Position numbers and translations under genes: made by a program. The notes below the pieces were generated by a model. It was not told the DNA's origin. It saw only the letters and a program-made list of their open reading frames with translations, and did no database searches. From Novilysobacter_A longmucuonensis (GTDB taxonomy: Bacteria; Pseudomonadota; Gammaproteobacteria; Xanthomonadales; Xanthomonadaceae), in the NCBI RefSeq assembly GCF_046600735.1, contig NZ_JBJMAW010000001.1, forward strand, positions 186,001 to 250,000: a stretch of DNA of 64,000 nt, given 5' to 3'. Below are positions 33,981 through 42,410 of the stretch, piece after piece (position 1 is the first letter of the stretch; each line of letters starts with the position of its first letter).

Positions 33981-35711
33981 ATGAGCGTAGCGATGGCCGA
34001 GGCGCTGTATACCGGTGCAGCTGTGGGCGACAGTGTCGAGACCGGCATCGTCGATGCGCTGCTTGCCAAGGGCCGGCTCAAGGAGCCCGACCTGGTGCGC
34101 GCGCGGCGCCTGCAGGAGGAGACCGGCGGTAGCCTGCTGGGTCTGCTCGCGCGGCTCGGCCTGGTGTCGGAGCGCGATCACGCCGAGGCTGTCGCGGCGG
34201 TGCTCGACCTGCCGCTGGTCAGCGCCAAGGACGCGCCGGAAATGCCGCCCGAAGGAGTCGGGCTGACGGTCAAGTTCATGAAGCAGTTCCACGTCTGCCC
34301 GCGCCACGAGACCGACGCCGCGGTCGAGGTGCTGATGGCCGACCCGCAGGATGACTACACCACCGACGCGGTGCGGCTGGCCATGCAGCGGCCGGTGATC
34401 GTCAAGGTCGCGGTGCGCTCGGAAATCGACGACCTGATCGAGCGCTGGTATGGCCAGGGCCGCAGCGCCATGGGCGCGATCGTGGAGACCGCCGAGGGCG
34501 AGGGCAGCGATCTCGATGACGTCGAGCACCTGCGCGATCTCGCCTCCGAAGCGCCGGTAATCCGGCTGGTCAACCTGGTGATCCAGCGCGCAGTGGAGTT
34601 GCGCGCGTCCGACATCCATATCGAACCCTTCGAGAACCGGCTCAAGGTGCGCTACCGCGTCGACGGCGTGCTGACCGAGGGCGAAAGCCCGCCGGCCAAC
34701 CTGACCGCGGCGGTGATCAGCCGGGTCAAGATCATGGCCAAGCTCAACATCGCCGAGCGCCGCCTGCCGCAGGACGGCCGCATCATGCTGCGCGTGCAGG
34801 GCCGCGAGCTCGACCTGCGCGTGAGCACGATGCCGACCGCGCACGGCGAGTCGGTGGTGATGCGCCTGCTCGACCGCGAGACGGTGGTGCTGGACTTCTA
34901 CCGGCTCGGCTTCACCGACGAGTTCCTGCCGCAGTTCCAGAAGGTGCTCGAGCAGCCGCACGGCATCCTGCTGGTGACCGGGCCGACCGGCTCGGGCAAG
35001 ACCACCACGCTGTACACCGCGCTGAGCAAGCTCAACACCGCCGACGTCAAGATCATCACGGTCGAGGATCCGGTCGAATACCAGATCGAGGGCATCAACC
35101 AAATCCAGGCCAAGCCGCAGATCGGGCTCGACTTTGCCCACGCGCTGCGCTCAATCGTGCGGCAGGACCCCGACATCATCATGATCGGCGAGATGCGCGA
35201 CCTGGAGACCGCGCGCATCGCGATCCAGTCCGCGCTTACCGGCCACCTGGTGCTGTCGACGCTGCACACCAACAACGCCGCCGGCGGCATCACCCGCCTG
35301 CTGGACATGGGCGTGGAGGACTACCTGCTGACCTCCACGGTCAACGGCATCCTTGCCCAGCGACTGGTGCGCAGGCTCGAGCCAGTCCACGCCGAGAAGT
35401 ACCCGGCCTCGCCGGAAGAGATCGAGAAGTTCGGCCTGCGCCGGTTCCAGCCCGAGGGCGAGATCTTCCTGTACCACCCGCGCACCTCGGTGATCGCGCC
35501 GACCGGATACCTGGGCCGCACCACGATCATGGAGTTCCTGGTCATGAACGACGAGCTGCGGCGCGCGGTGATGCGCCACGCCGGCATGGGCGAGCTGGAG
35601 CAGATCGCCCGCGGGGCCGGCATGCGCACGATGTACGAGGACGGCATCGTCAAGGCACTGGCCGGGGAGACCACGATCGAGGAAGTGCTGCGGGTGACGG
35701 AAGATGCTTGA
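33981..35711 (+). CDS. gspE: Type II secretion ATPase GspE (XpsE)
   Basis: The 576-residue cytoplasmic ATPase powers pseudopilus assembly. The N-terminal T2SSE domain (about 1-170) binds GspL. The ATPase core has Walker A GPTGSGKTTT near 334, the Asp box ITVEDPVEYQ, the Walker B region DPDIIMIGEMRD and the His box GHLVLSTLHTN. I see only one Cys in the whole protein, so the tetracysteine zinc motif of many GspE/PilB proteins is missing. It is the first gene of the operon; a heptamer-armed hairpin separates it from gspF. The ATG at 33981 follows GGGAAACA. Confidence 0.95.
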   Translation: MSVAMAEALYTGAAVGDSVETGIVDALLAKGRLKEPDLVRARRLQEETGGSLLGLLARLGLVSERDHAEAVAAVLDLPLVSAKDAPEMPPEGVGLTVKFMKQFHVCPRHETDAAVEVLMADPQDDYTTDAVRLAMQRPVIVKVAVRSEIDDLIERWYGQGRSAMGAIVETAEGEGSDLDDVEHLRDLASEAPVIRLVNLVIQRAVELRASDIHIEPFENRLKVRYRVDGVLTEGESPPANLTAAVISRVKIMAKLNIAERRLPQDGRIMLRVQGRELDLRVSTMPTAHGESVVMRLLDRETVVLDFYRLGFTDEFLPQFQKVLEQPHGILLVTGPTGSGKTTTLYTALSKLNTADVKIITVEDPVEYQIEGINQIQAKPQIGLDFAHALRSIVRQDPDIIMIGEMRDLETARIAIQSALTGHLVLSTLHTNNAAGGITRLLDMGVEDYLLTSTVNGILAQRLVRRLEPVHAEKYPASPEEIEKFGLRRFQPEGEIFLYHPRTSVIAPTGYLGRTTIMEFLVMNDELRRAVMRHAGMGELEQIARGAGMRTMYEDGIVKALAGETTIEEVLRVTEDA

Positions 35712-35715
35712 GGCC

Positions 35716-35818
35716 GGGACCGGGGACCGGGGACCGGGGACCCGGGAAAAGCGGGTGCGCATCCCGGTTTTTGCTTTTGATTCTCCCGGGTCCCGGGTCC
35801 CGGGTCCCCGGTCCCGAG
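35716..35818. repeat. Heptamer-armed hairpin element, copy 2
   Basis: Four heptamers GGGACCG/GGGACCC (35716-35746) face five complementary heptamers of the form CGGGTCC/CCGGTCC (35785-35818), with a short core containing TTTTTGCTTTT. It fills the gspE-gspF gap inside the T2SS operon and could form a very stable hairpin in the messenger. Confidence 0.85.
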
Positions 35819-35825
35819 CCTCCTG

Positions 35826-37043
35826 ATGCCCCTCTACACCTACAAGGCACTGAACTCGCGCGGCGAGATGCTCGACGGCCAGATGGAGGCCGCGACCGAC
35901 GCCGAGGTGGTCGTGCGGCTGCAGGACCAGGGCCATCTTCCGGTCGAGGCCCGGCTGGCCAGCGAGGGCGGCGGCGCGGCGAGCTGGCGCAGCCTGTTCA
36001 AGGCCAAGCCGTTCGCCGGGGCGCGGCTGGTGCAGTTCACCCAGCAGCTGGCCATCCTGCTCGGTGCCGGCCAGCCGCTCGATCGCGCACTGACCATCCT
36101 GCTCGAACTGCCCGAGGACGAGGCGGCCAAGCGTACCGTCAGCGACGTGCGCGATGCGGTGCGCGGCGGCACGTCCTTGTCGGCGGCGCTGGAGCGCCAG
36201 CACGGCACGTTCTCGCGGCTGTACATCAACATGGTGCGGGCCGGCGAGGCCGGTGGCAGCCTGCATGAGACGCTCGCCCGATTGGCCGATTACCTGGAGC
36301 GTTCGCGCGCGCTACAGGGCCGTGTGCTTAATGCGCTGATCTACCCGGCGATCCTGCTGGTGATGGTCGGGCTGAGCTTGTTGTTCCTGCTCGGTTACGT
36401 GGTGCCGCAGTTCGCGCAGATGTACGAGAGCCTGGATGCGCCGCTGCCGCTGTTCACCCAGATCGTGCTGTGGATCGGGATATTCGTGCGCGACTGGTGG
36501 ATCGTGGTGCTGGCGTTGCCGGTGCTGGCGCTGTGGTGGTTCGATCGCAAGCGACGCGATCCGGTGTTCCGCGAGGCGCTGGACCGCTGGTTGCTGAAGC
36601 GCAAGTTCGCCGGCAGCCTGATTGCCAAGGTCGAGACCGCACGGCTGGCGCGTACGCTCGGCACGCTGGTGCGCAACGGCGTGCCGCTGATGGCGGCGCT
36701 TGCGATCGGGCGCAACGTGCTGGGCAACCGCGTGCTGGCCGCGGACGTCGAGGTCGCGGCCGACGAAGTCAAGAACGGCGTGGCGTTGTCGACCGCGCTT
36801 GGCAAGGGCAAGCGCTTCCCGCGGCTCGCGCTGCAGATGATCCAGGTCGGCGAGGAGTCCGGCGCCATGGATGCGATGCTGCTGAAGACCGCCGATACCT
36901 TCGACCAGGAGACCTCCTCGGCGCTGGACCGCATGTTGGCGGCGTTGGTGCCGCTGGTGACGGTGGTACTGGCGGTGGTGGTCGGCCTGGTGGTGATGGC
37001 GATCCTGATGCCGATCTACGGCTTGACCGAAGTGATCGGCTAG
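35826..37043 (+). CDS. gspF: Type II secretion inner membrane platform protein GspF (XpsF)
   Basis: The 405-residue protein has two T2SSF cytoplasmic domains (about 70-190 and 272-395), each followed by membrane helices: LIYPAILLVMVGLSLLFLLG near 175, a second near 220, and LVPLVTVVLAVVVGLVVMAIL at the C-terminus. The N-terminus MPLYTYKALNSRGE is typical. It forms the membrane platform that couples GspE to pseudopilus growth. It begins only 7 bases after the right arm of the hairpin element. Confidence 0.95.
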   Translation: MPLYTYKALNSRGEMLDGQMEAATDAEVVVRLQDQGHLPVEARLASEGGGAASWRSLFKAKPFAGARLVQFTQQLAILLGAGQPLDRALTILLELPEDEAAKRTVSDVRDAVRGGTSLSAALERQHGTFSRLYINMVRAGEAGGSLHETLARLADYLERSRALQGRVLNALIYPAILLVMVGLSLLFLLGYVVPQFAQMYESLDAPLPLFTQIVLWIGIFVRDWWIVVLALPVLALWWFDRKRRDPVFREALDRWLLKRKFAGSLIAKVETARLARTLGTLVRNGVPLMAALAIGRNVLGNRVLAADVEVAADEVKNGVALSTALGKGKRFPRLALQMIQVGEESGAMDAMLLKTADTFDQETSSALDRMLAALVPLVTVVLAVVVGLVVMAILMPIYGLTEVIG

Positions 37044-37061
37044 GAAGCAGTAAGTAGTAGC

Positions 37062-37096
37062 AGGTAAGAGGTAAGAGGTAAGAGGTAAGAGGTAAG
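37062..37096. repeat. Tandem AGGTAAG heptamer, five copies
   Basis: AGGTAAG is repeated five times without change at 37062-37096 in the 180-base gspF-gspG gap. Copy number may vary between strains by slippage. The rest of the gap has GCGAGCGACT words similar to those in the holC-pepA gap. Confidence 0.85.
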
Positions 37097-37223
37097 GAGT
37101 AGAGGTACTAGGCATTCGCGCTTCTGCTGACTGCTCACAAGGGCCGCGCAGCGTCCGCCTTACAGCTCGCGCAGCGAGCGACTTGCAGCCCGCACAACGA
37201 GCGACTCACAGGAACCAACCGCA

Positions 37224-37655
37224 ATGAAAAACCGATCACTGACCCGTTCCCCTTCCGCCGCGCGCCAGGCCGGCATGAGCCTGATCGAGATCATCATCGT
37301 CATCGTGCTGATCGGCGCGGTGCTGACGTTCGTCGGCAGTCGTGTGCTCGGCGGCGCGGACCGCGCCAAGGCCAACCTGGCCAAGTCGCAGGTGATGACG
37401 CTGGCGCAGAAGGTCGAGTCGTTCCAGATGGACACCGGCCGGGTGCCGGACTCGCTGGACCAGTTGGTGACCGATCCCGGCGATGCGCCGGGCTGGCTGG
37501 GCCCGTACGCCCGCGCCAGCGAGCTGCAGGACCCGTGGGGCAATCCGATCGAGTACCGCGCCCCCGGTGAGACCGGCGCATTCGACCTGATCATCCTGGG
37601 CAAGGACGGCCAGGTCGGCGGCACCAGCATCGACGCCGACATCCGCTACGAGTAG
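37224..37655 (+). CDS. gspG: Major pseudopilin GspG (XpsG)
   Basis: The 143-residue prepilin has a 17-residue leader ending RQAG, cut before MSLIEIIIVIVLIGA by the prepilin peptidase, with Glu at position 5 of the mature chain. The C-terminal domain has the GspG features DSLDQLVTDPG, LQDPWGNPIEYR and the acidic FDLIILGKDGQVGG calcium-binding end. It is the main subunit of the pseudopilus. Confidence 0.95.
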   Translation: MKNRSLTRSPSAARQAGMSLIEIIIVIVLIGAVLTFVGSRVLGGADRAKANLAKSQVMTLAQKVESFQMDTGRVPDSLDQLVTDPGDAPGWLGPYARASELQDPWGNPIEYRAPGETGAFDLIILGKDGQVGGTSIDADIRYE

Positions 37656-37661
37656 GCCCAG

Positions 37662-38195
37662 ATGGGATGCCGCGTCCACAGCCTTTGGCCCGCGCGTGGC
37701 GTGACGCCGCCCCGCAGCGCGTCGATCGCGGGGCCACGGCTGCCGAACACTGTCCGCGGCGTCTCGCTGATCGAAATGCTGCTGGTGGTGATGCTGATCG
37801 CCGCGGCCAGCGCGATCGCGGCGGCCGCGTTCGGCGGCGGTTTTGCCGGCATGCAGCTGCGCGCCAGCGCCAAGGAAATCGCATCCCAACTGCGCTACAC
37901 CCGCACCCAGGCGCTGGCCACCGGCGAGCCGCAGCAGTTCGTGATCGACCCGCAGACCCGGCGCTGGGAGGCCCCCGGCGGCCACAGCGGCGAGCTGCCG
38001 GAGTCGCTGGGGATCGTCTTCACCGGTGCGCGTGAAGTGCAGCCGACGCGCGGGCAGGGCTCGATCATGTTCTTCGAGGACGGCGCGGCCACCGGCGGGC
38101 GCATCCAGCTCAACCGCGACAACGCGGCATGGAACATCGATGTGGCGTGGCTGACTGGCGAAGTTCGGCTGCGGCGGGCCGAGGTGGCGCGGTGA
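37662..38195 (+). CDS. gspH: Minor pseudopilin GspH (XpsH)
   Basis: The 177-residue protein has the prepilin site RG before VSLIEMLLVVMLIAAA and a GspH-type globular domain with ELRYTRTQALATGEPQQF-like strands. The leader from the ATG at 37662 is 33 residues, longer than usual, so a later non-ATG start is possible. It follows gspG by 6 bases and overlaps the start of gspI (GTGA). Confidence 0.88.
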   Translation: MGCRVHSLWPARGVTPPRSASIAGPRLPNTVRGVSLIEMLLVVMLIAAASAIAAAAFGGGFAGMQLRASAKEIASQLRYTRTQALATGEPQQFVIDPQTRRWEAPGGHSGELPESLGIVFTGAREVQPTRGQGSIMFFEDGAATGGRIQLNRDNAAWNIDVAWLTGEVRLRRAEVAR

Positions 38196-38800
38196 AGCCG
38201 GGGCCGGGGACCGGGGACCAGGGACCCGGGGAAAGCGGCAGCGCTGCAGGCATGCCATCCCGCGCGCGGATGAATTTTTTGCCTCCGCCTCCGCCTCCGT
38301 GTTCGCTGTTGCCATTGACCTTCCCAAGTCCCGAGTCCCGCCTTTCCCGGCCCCCGGTCCCCGGTCCCCGGTCCCGGCTGCAGACCGGCTACACCCTGAT
38401 CGAGGTGATCGTCGCCTTCGCGCTGCTCGCGCTGGCGCTGACCCTGCTGCTGGGGACGCTGTCGGGCTCGGCGCGACAGGTGCGCTGGTCCGGCGATGCC
38501 GGGCGCGCGGCGCTGCATGCGCAATCACTGCTCGACCAGGTCGGGATCACCGAGCCGCTCGAGCCCGGTGAGCGCCGTGGCGAGTTCGAGGATGGTCGTT
38601 ACCGCTGGATCCTCGACATCGCCCCGTGGAACGACCCGTCGCTGCCGCCGGAGGGGCCGCAGCCGCTGGCGGGCTCGGCGCCGCAGCTTTATGAGCTCTC
38701 GCTCGCGGTGGAGTGGGGCGATGGCGGCAGCGGCGAGCGACTGGCGCTGCGCAGCCTGCGCATGGTGCAGCCGGGATTGCAGGACTGGGGTGCGCTTTGA
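38192..38800 (+). CDS. gspI: Minor pseudopilin GspI (XpsI) with a repeat-encoded leader
   Basis: The mature part, from YTLIEVIVAFALLALAL after the cut site LQTG, is a normal GspI of about 136 residues with Glu5. The leader is abnormal: from the GTG at 38192, which overlaps the gspH stop, it is 66 residues; from in-frame ATGs at 38252 or 38270 it is 46 or 40. It is translated from a heptamer-armed hairpin (GPGTGDQGPGE at one end, PPVPGPRSR at the other) and a CCTCCG microsatellite (PPPPPP). No ATG, GTG or TTG lies within 20 codons of the cut site. Start choice is uncertain; 38192 is kept because of the stop overlap. Confidence 0.8.
   Translation: MKPGPGTGDQGPGESGSAAGMPSRARMNFLPPPPPPCSLLPLTFPSPESRLSRPPVPGPRSRLQTGYTLIEVIVAFALLALALTLLLGTLSGSARQVRWSGDAGRAALHAQSLLDQVGITEPLEPGERRGEFEDGRYRWILDIAPWNDPSLPPEGPQPLAGSAPQLYELSLAVEWGDGGSGERLALRSLRMVQPGLQDWGAL
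38200..38378. repeat. Heptamer-armed hairpin element, copy 3, inside gspI
   Basis: Left arm of GGGGACC-like units (38200-38233), right arm from AGTCCCGAGTCCCG to GGTCCCGG (38326-38378). The core contains TTTTTTG and three CCTCCG hexamers. It separates the gspI translation start from its pseudopilin signature. Confidence 0.8.
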
Positions 38801-39588
38801 AGCGGCTTGTGGACATCTCGCGTCGATGCAAAATCGGGCGTGGAGTGCGGGCGGGCGGTTGCGTGGGTGGAGCGGAGAGCAGGCGTCGGCGATTCACTAG
38901 CGCAGGCCGTGCCGACGGCATTGTTCGCGTGGGGCCGGGTATTGCTGCCGGGCGGGGCTTCACGCTGATCGAGGTGCTGTTGGCGACGGTGTTGCTGGCC
39001 GCCGGCCTGGCGCTGGCGTTCGCCACGCTCACCGCCGCGACCCGCACCGTCACCCGCGGCGAGGCGATGGCGCAGCACAGCGAGCGCGAACGCGCGGTCT
39101 ACGGCTTCATGCGCGCGCGCCTCACCGCGGCGCGGTCGATCGCATTTGGCAGCGACCGCGACACCACGCTGCCGCAGCGTTTCATCGGCGAGCCCACGCG
39201 CATGCGCTTCGTCGCCGACCTGCCCAACTATCTCGGTCGCGGCGGGCCCTACCTGCACGATTTCAACATCGAGCCCGGCGCCGATGGCGGGGCCCGGATC
39301 ATGCTGACGCTGTCGATGGTGCAGGCCGGAGAGGTGATCGAGGAAAACCAGCCGCGGGAACCGGAGGTGCTGGTCGAGGACCTGGCGTCGGCCAGCTTCC
39401 GCTACCGCTCGCTCGATGGCGAGGGCGGGGTCGGCGAATGGCAGGAGCGCTGGGAGACAGTCGAGCAGTTGCCGCTGCTGGTCGAGGTCACCCTGACCGA
39501 CCAGGACGGCCGCGCCTGGCCGCCGCTGGTAGTCACGCTGCCGCAGGCGGCCGGTACCGCCGGCGGCATGTTCGGGGGCTCGCTGTGA
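38797..39588 (+). CDS. gspJ: Minor pseudopilin GspJ (XpsJ)
   Basis: The prepilin site AAGRG before FTLIEVLLATVLLAAGLAL and the long globular domain with LPNYLGRGGPYLHDF identify GspJ. The start is uncertain: TTG at 38797 overlaps the gspI stop (TTGA) and gives a 54-residue leader, while GTG at 38929 gives a canonical 10-residue leader (MGPGIAAGRG) but has no ribosome binding site. The segment between them is Arg/Gly-rich and not family-like. The gene end overlaps gspK (GTGA). Confidence 0.85.
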   Translation: MKRLVDISRRCKIGRGVRAGGCVGGAESRRRRFTSAGRADGIVRVGPGIAAGRGFTLIEVLLATVLLAAGLALAFATLTAATRTVTRGEAMAQHSERERAVYGFMRARLTAARSIAFGSDRDTTLPQRFIGEPTRMRFVADLPNYLGRGGPYLHDFNIEPGADGGARIMLTLSMVQAGEVIEENQPREPEVLVEDLASASFRYRSLDGEGGVGEWQERWETVEQLPLLVEVTLTDQDGRAWPPLVVTLPQAAGTAGGMFGGSL

Positions 39589-40517
39589 GCGGCGCGCGCG
39601 TGCACGGTGCCGCGTGCGCCGGCGCAGCCGCTGAGGCACAACGCGGGGCTGCATTGTTGCTGGTGCTGTGGCTGATCACCCTGTTGACCGCGCTGGTCGG
39701 CGGTTTCGCGCTGTCGGCGCGGATCGAGGCCCTGCAGGGGCGGGTGCTGGTCAGCGGCGTGGTGGCCTCGGGCGCGGCGCGCGCCGGCGTCGAATACGCG
39801 CTGACCCGGGTTGCGCTCGAGGATCCGCAGTGGCAATGGCAGCCCGACGGGCGGCCGCATCTGTGGGAGTACGGCGGCGCCAAGGTCGAGGTGACGCTGG
39901 TGGACGAGAGCGGCAAGGTCGATCTCAACCAGGGCGCCGCGCCCCTGCTGAGCGGCCTGCTGCGCGCGGTCGGTGCCGAGCAGGCCGTCGCCGAGCGTCT
40001 GGCCGGCGCCATCGTCGACTGGCGCGACCTGGACCCGCTGACCCAGCCCGGTGGCGGCGCCGAGGACGCCGACTACGCATCGGCCGGGCTGCCTTATGGC
40101 GCCAAGGATGCCCCGTTCGAGAGCATCGCCGAACTCGAGCTGGTGCTCGGCTTCACCCCGGAGCTGTATGCGTTGGTCGAGCCGCACGTCACCGTCTACA
40201 GCGGCCGCGGCCAGCCCGATCCTGCGTTTGCCCCGGCTGAGGTGCTCGATGCGATGGGCATGGATGGCGCGGCCGTGGTGGAGCAGCGCATGCGTGTCGA
40301 CCCGGTCACCGGCCTGCCCGGCGTGCCCGGCGCAGGTGGGCTGCCGATCGAGGCACTGATGGGCAGCCGCAGCGGAACGTATAGTATCGAGAGCCGGGCG
40401 CGGCTGACCAACGGCCGCGAGTCGGTGCTGCGGGTCGTCGTGCGTGCGGGCGGAAGCGCCGTGCCGGGAATGGCATACACCGCGTTACGTTGGGAGGAAG
40501 GAGCTTCGCCGCGATGA
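39585..40517 (+). CDS. gspK: Minor pseudopilin GspK (XpsK)
   Basis: The 310-residue protein starts with a 20-residue leader and the prepilin-like AQRG before AALLLVLWLITLLTALVGG; it lacks Glu5, as is normal for GspK, which caps the pseudopilus tip with GspI and GspJ. The globular part has the SAM-like GspK features VDESGKVDLNQ and ELELVLGFTPELYALVEPHVT. The GTG at 39585 overlaps the gspJ stop, and the end overlaps gspL (ATGA). Confidence 0.9.
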   Translation: MSGARVHGAACAGAAAEAQRGAALLLVLWLITLLTALVGGFALSARIEALQGRVLVSGVVASGAARAGVEYALTRVALEDPQWQWQPDGRPHLWEYGGAKVEVTLVDESGKVDLNQGAAPLLSGLLRAVGAEQAVAERLAGAIVDWRDLDPLTQPGGGAEDADYASAGLPYGAKDAPFESIAELELVLGFTPELYALVEPHVTVYSGRGQPDPAFAPAEVLDAMGMDGAAVVEQRMRVDPVTGLPGVPGAGGLPIEALMGSRSGTYSIESRARLTNGRESVLRVVVRAGGSAVPGMAYTALRWEEGASPR

Positions 40518-41800
40518 CAGGGTTGCGTGACCGCTTCGGTTCGATCGGAGCCCGGCTCGGGCCGGGTGCGGGCGGAGCTGCGCGCGGGTTCTTCGGCTGG
40601 TGGGGCCGTGCGCTGGCATCGTGGCTGCCGCTGCGCCTGCGCCAGGTGCTCGGGCTCGATCGCGGCCGCCTGCTGTTGCAGGTCGAGGCCGACACCGTGC
40701 AACTGCGCCTGCAGCAGGGCGAGAGCCTGATCGATCTTGGCCAGGTGCCCGGGTTGGCGGCCGCCGCCAACGCCGACGGGTTCGAGTCCGGCCGGACCGA
40801 CGCCCGCCTGGACCGCGCTCGCTCCGAGGCCAGCCGTACCGACCGCGCCCGCGCCGACCACCTCCGCGCCGACCCGAACGAATTTCCCTACGACCCGCTC
40901 GCCGGCCTGCTGGCGCCGCGCGTGGCCACACTGCCGCGCTGGCTGCTGCTGCCGGCCGGCAGCAGCCTGCGTCGCCGGCTGACCCTGCCGGCCGCCGCCG
41001 CCGACCGCTTGCGCGACGTGATCGGATTCGAGATCGACCGGCAGACGCCGTTCAGCGCCGACGCCGTCGCATTCGACGCGCGCGTGCTCGGGCGGCGCGA
41101 AAGCGATGGCCAGCTCGACGTCGAGCTGGTCGCGGTGCCGCGCACCGCGATCGATCCCCCGCTGGCCGCACTGGGGCCGCTGGCCGCGACGTTGTCGGGC
41201 ATCGATGTCGCCGGGGCCGATGGCGCGCCACTGGCAGTCAACCTGCTGGCGCCGGATCGGCGCCGCCGCCGCCGCGACCCGTGGCTGCGCTGGAACTGGG
41301 CGCTTGCCGCGGCCGCACTGGTCGCCTGCGCCGCCATGCTGGGCCAGGTGCTGGCCAACCGGCGCGACGCAGCCGACGCATTCGAGCAGCTGATCGCCGC
41401 CAAGGCCGATACCGGCCGCCGCGCCGCAGCGCAGCGCCAGCAGCTGATCGATCTGATCGAAGGCCAGGTATTCCTCGACAGCGCCCGTACGGCGCGGCCG
41501 AGCGCGGTCGAGGTGCTCGACGAACTCGCCCGGCGCCTGCCCGACGGCACCTATCTGGAGAAACTCTCGCTCGAGGACCAGCGGCTGACGCTGATCGGCC
41601 TGAGCAACGAGGCGCCAGCGCTGATCGGCCGGCTGCAGGGCTCCGAATTGTGGCGCTCGCCGGCGCTGGCCGGGGCGCTGCAGCCGGACCCGAGCAGCGG
41701 CCGTGACCGCTTCACCCTGACCGCCGAACTCGGGCGCACCACGCCGGCCCCGGCCGCCGCAGCCCGCGGAGGTGCGCCCGATGCAAGTGCAACCCGCTGA
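40514..41800 (+). CDS. gspL: Type II secretion protein GspL (XpsL)
   Basis: The 428-residue bitopic protein has a cytoplasmic actin-like domain that recruits GspE, one membrane helix (WNWALAAAALVACAAMLGQVL, near 260-280) and a periplasmic ferredoxin-like end (residues 330-400) that meets GspM. RDVIGFEIDRQTPF is the clearest conserved segment and resembles PilM/PilN-type proteins. ATG overlaps the gspK stop. Confidence 0.88.
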   Translation: MTGLRDRFGSIGARLGPGAGGAARGFFGWWGRALASWLPLRLRQVLGLDRGRLLLQVEADTVQLRLQQGESLIDLGQVPGLAAAANADGFESGRTDARLDRARSEASRTDRARADHLRADPNEFPYDPLAGLLAPRVATLPRWLLLPAGSSLRRRLTLPAAAADRLRDVIGFEIDRQTPFSADAVAFDARVLGRRESDGQLDVELVAVPRTAIDPPLAALGPLAATLSGIDVAGADGAPLAVNLLAPDRRRRRRDPWLRWNWALAAAALVACAAMLGQVLANRRDAADAFEQLIAAKADTGRRAAAQRQQLIDLIEGQVFLDSARTARPSAVEVLDELARRLPDGTYLEKLSLEDQRLTLIGLSNEAPALIGRLQGSELWRSPALAGALQPDPSSGRDRFTLTAELGRTTPAPAAAARGGAPDASATR

Positions 41801-42410
41801 TCGCGACCGCTGGCTCGCACTCGGCCTGCTGCTGGCCGCGCTGGCGCTGGCTTATGCGTTGCTGGTGCATCCATGGTGGACCGTCCCGATGCGGGCCGAG
41901 AACCAGCGCATCGATGCCCTGCAGCAGCGCGAGTTGCGCCTGCGCATGCAACTGCAGCAGGCCCCCGCCGTGAGCGAGCGGCTCGAGCAGCTGCGCCAGC
42001 AGCAGACCAGCGGCCCCGGCTTCCTGCCCGAAGCCAATGCCCAGCTCGCCACCGCCGCGCTGATCCAGCGTCTGGAAACGGTGGTGCAGCAGGCCAGCCC
42101 GGGCAACCGCAGTTGCGCGATCACCAACCGCTCGCCGCTGCAGCCCCGCACGGGCCAGCGTTACACCCGCATCACCGTGCAGGTGCGCATGCGCTGCGGC
42201 AACCCGGAACTCGCCGCGGTGCTGCATTCGCTGGAAAGCGGCACGCCGCGGCTGTTCGTCGACAACCTCAACATCCTGGCGCAGCGCATGTACTTCTCGC
42301 CCGGCGCCGGCGCCGGCGCCGGCGCGCCGACCGGCGATGGCGGCCTGGAAGTCACCTTCGACCTCTACGGCTACCTGCGCCCCAGCGTGGAGGTCCCGCG
42401 TGCGGATTGA
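41781..42410 (+). CDS. gspM: Type II secretion protein GspM (XpsM)
   Basis: The 209-residue protein has one N-terminal helix (WLALGLLLAALALAYALLVHP), a Gln/Arg-rich coiled segment (about 40-75) and a periplasmic ferredoxin-like domain. It pairs with GspL in the inner membrane platform. GGAGG lies 8 bases before the ATG at 41781, which overlaps the gspL end. A short Gly-Ala run (GAGAGAGA, near 177) is encoded by GGCGCC repeats. Confidence 0.85.
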   Translation: MQVQPADRDRWLALGLLLAALALAYALLVHPWWTVPMRAENQRIDALQQRELRLRMQLQQAPAVSERLEQLRQQQTSGPGFLPEANAQLATAALIQRLETVVQQASPGNRSCAITNRSPLQPRTGQRYTRITVQVRMRCGNPELAAVLHSLESGTPRLFVDNLNILAQRMYFSPGAGAGAGAPTGDGGLEVTFDLYGYLRPSVEVPRAD

